DNA from: Salvia splendens
Taxonomy: Eukaryota; Streptophyta; Magnoliopsida; Lamiales; Lamiaceae
Assembly (NCBI RefSeq): GCF_004379255.2
Contig: NC_056039.1
Location: 4,656,501 to 4,720,500, forward strand
Length of the DNA stretch: 64,000 nt
Direction of reading: 5' to 3'
The position numbers were made by a program, and so were the translations under genes. The notes below the pieces were generated by a model. It worked only from the letters and a program-made list of their open reading frames with translations. It was not told where the DNA came from and ran no database searches. Below, in pieces: positions 63,410-64,000 of the stretch (position 1 is the first letter of the stretch; each line of letters starts with the position of its first letter).

Positions 63410-64000
63410 GAGCATCTGGCGCGGAATTCCCGGCAAAATTTCCAAAAAACACCTCCTGCCATGTCATACGGACTTCTCACTGCATTGCCACATCATACGG
63501 ACTTCCCACTGTACAGTGGCGGAATTCCTCGCAGAATTCCCGACGAACTTCCCACAAAAAAAAAAATTCACAAATTCACAAATTAAACAATTTCCATAAT
63601 TAAACAATTTATGGAATTAAAATTTCGACACAAATAGGGGAAAAAATTCCATTAAAAAAAGAAAAGTACGTTTCACCAAATTAAAAAAAATACATTTCAA
63701 TAATTAAAAACTACATCAACGACGACCCCTCCGCTGCCATACTTCTTCAATAATATCGTGCTGGAGTCGAACGTGGGCTTGTTTTTGGCGCATATCGGCA
63801 AATGCACGGACTCGATCGACTTCGTCATGGGGTATCCCCATGCGTACATTGCTAGTGGCCACGCCGTGGCTTGGACCCGCAGCATCATCATCATCATTGG
63901 CCCAATCAGTCAGTGCTGGACCTTCATCTTCGACAATCATGTTGTGCATGATAATACATGCGTACATGATGTCGGCGATGCTGTCAACGTACCACAGCCG
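63410..64000 (-). mobile_element. PIF/Harbinger-like element F with transposase, cut by the window edge
   Basis: The left end GAGCATCTGGCGCGG follows TAA (63407-63409). GGAATTCCCGGCAAAATTTC and GCGGAATTCCTCGCAGAATTCCC form repeated subterminal motifs. The transposase gene enters from the right on the minus strand. The right end is outside the window. Confidence 0.75.
63716..64000 (-). CDS. C-terminal part of a Harbinger (HARBI1-like) transposase
   Basis: The visible 94 or so residues begin at the window edge with LWYVDSIADIMYACIIMHNM, then IVEDEGPALTDWANDDDDAA and an end of VRLQHDIIEEVWQRRGRR. D-IM-ACIIMHNMI-EDE is the hallmark C-terminus of plant PIF/Harbinger DDE nucleases, usually containing the last catalytic acidic residue region. 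No stop or shift occurs in the visible part, unlike all the other Harbinger genes here. It is the only candidate source of transposase in the window. Whether the rest is intact cannot be seen. Confidence 0.8.
   Translation of the reverse strand, partial: RLWYVDSIADIMYACIIMHNMIVEDEGPALTDWANDDDDAAGPSHGVATSNVRMGIPHDEVDRVRAFADMRQKQAHVRLQHDIIEEVWQRRGRR

Overview
The window is nuclear DNA of a flowering plant, almost certainly a eudicot. It has intron-split genes with GT-AG introns, cytosolic ribosomal protein and exocyst genes of plant type, plant-specific families (DUF1635, 3-ketoacyl-CoA synthase), AT-rich intergenic DNA and a dense layer of plant transposons. The order (Lamiales or another asterid) is only a guess. 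All intron-exon models were read by eye from splice sites and family knowledge.

Layout. 1-2596: left-truncated, internally deleted Tat-lineage Ty3/gypsy element (minus). 2.6-10.1 kb: gene-free DNA with nested MITEs and a long-inverted-repeat element. 10.2-11.3 kb: DUF1635 gene. 12.17 kb: U6 snRNA retropseudogene. 12.7-15.4 kb: exon-depleted pseudogene of a UDP-galactose/UDP-glucose transporter (UTR5-like). 15437-22985: complete, very young Tat-lineage gypsy element with TATAG target duplications. 24.8-27.5 kb: intact ten-exon RAD51D. 27.6-29.7 kb: 3' half of a copia element. 30.35-31.7 kb: ribosomal protein L35. 32-36.5 kb and 42-45.3 kb: PIF/Harbinger derivatives, three with damaged ORF1 (Myb/SANT-like) and one with a transposase N-terminal remnant. 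37.3-38.5 and 47.5-48.4 kb: hAT elements with perfect 8-bp target duplications. 39.6-41.2 kb: intronless EXO70H. 49.9-51.3 kb: KCS gene. 53.2-62.1 kb: minus-strand malectin-like/LRR pseudogenes, one split by a young copia element (56627-61704). 63410-64000: end of a Harbinger element whose transposase C-terminus is open.

Living genes are few: DUF1635, RAD51D, RPL35, EXO70H and KCS. As I recall Arabidopsis gene order, KCS/EXO70H/RAD51D, KCS/EXO70H/DUF1635 and UTR5B/DUF1635 are each close neighbours on different chromosomes, so this looks like one less-rearranged ancestral block in which UTR5 and the malectin-LRR genes are being lost.

Most interesting signals: (1) gag-pro and pol of the young gypsy element are in one frame, separated by a single TAG followed by CAATCA, the CAR-YYA leaky-stop context; (2) a hairpin module is shared by the LTRs of the gypsy family and an unrelated copia element, with a constant outer stem and a changed but still pairing inner stem; (3) the first RNase H of the gypsy pol has lost its first catalytic Asp while the second keeps its acidic residues; (4) Harbinger elements carrying ORF1 and ORF2 remnants separately, plus a deletion derivative; (5) a MITE whose empty site survives in the neighbouring tandem copy.
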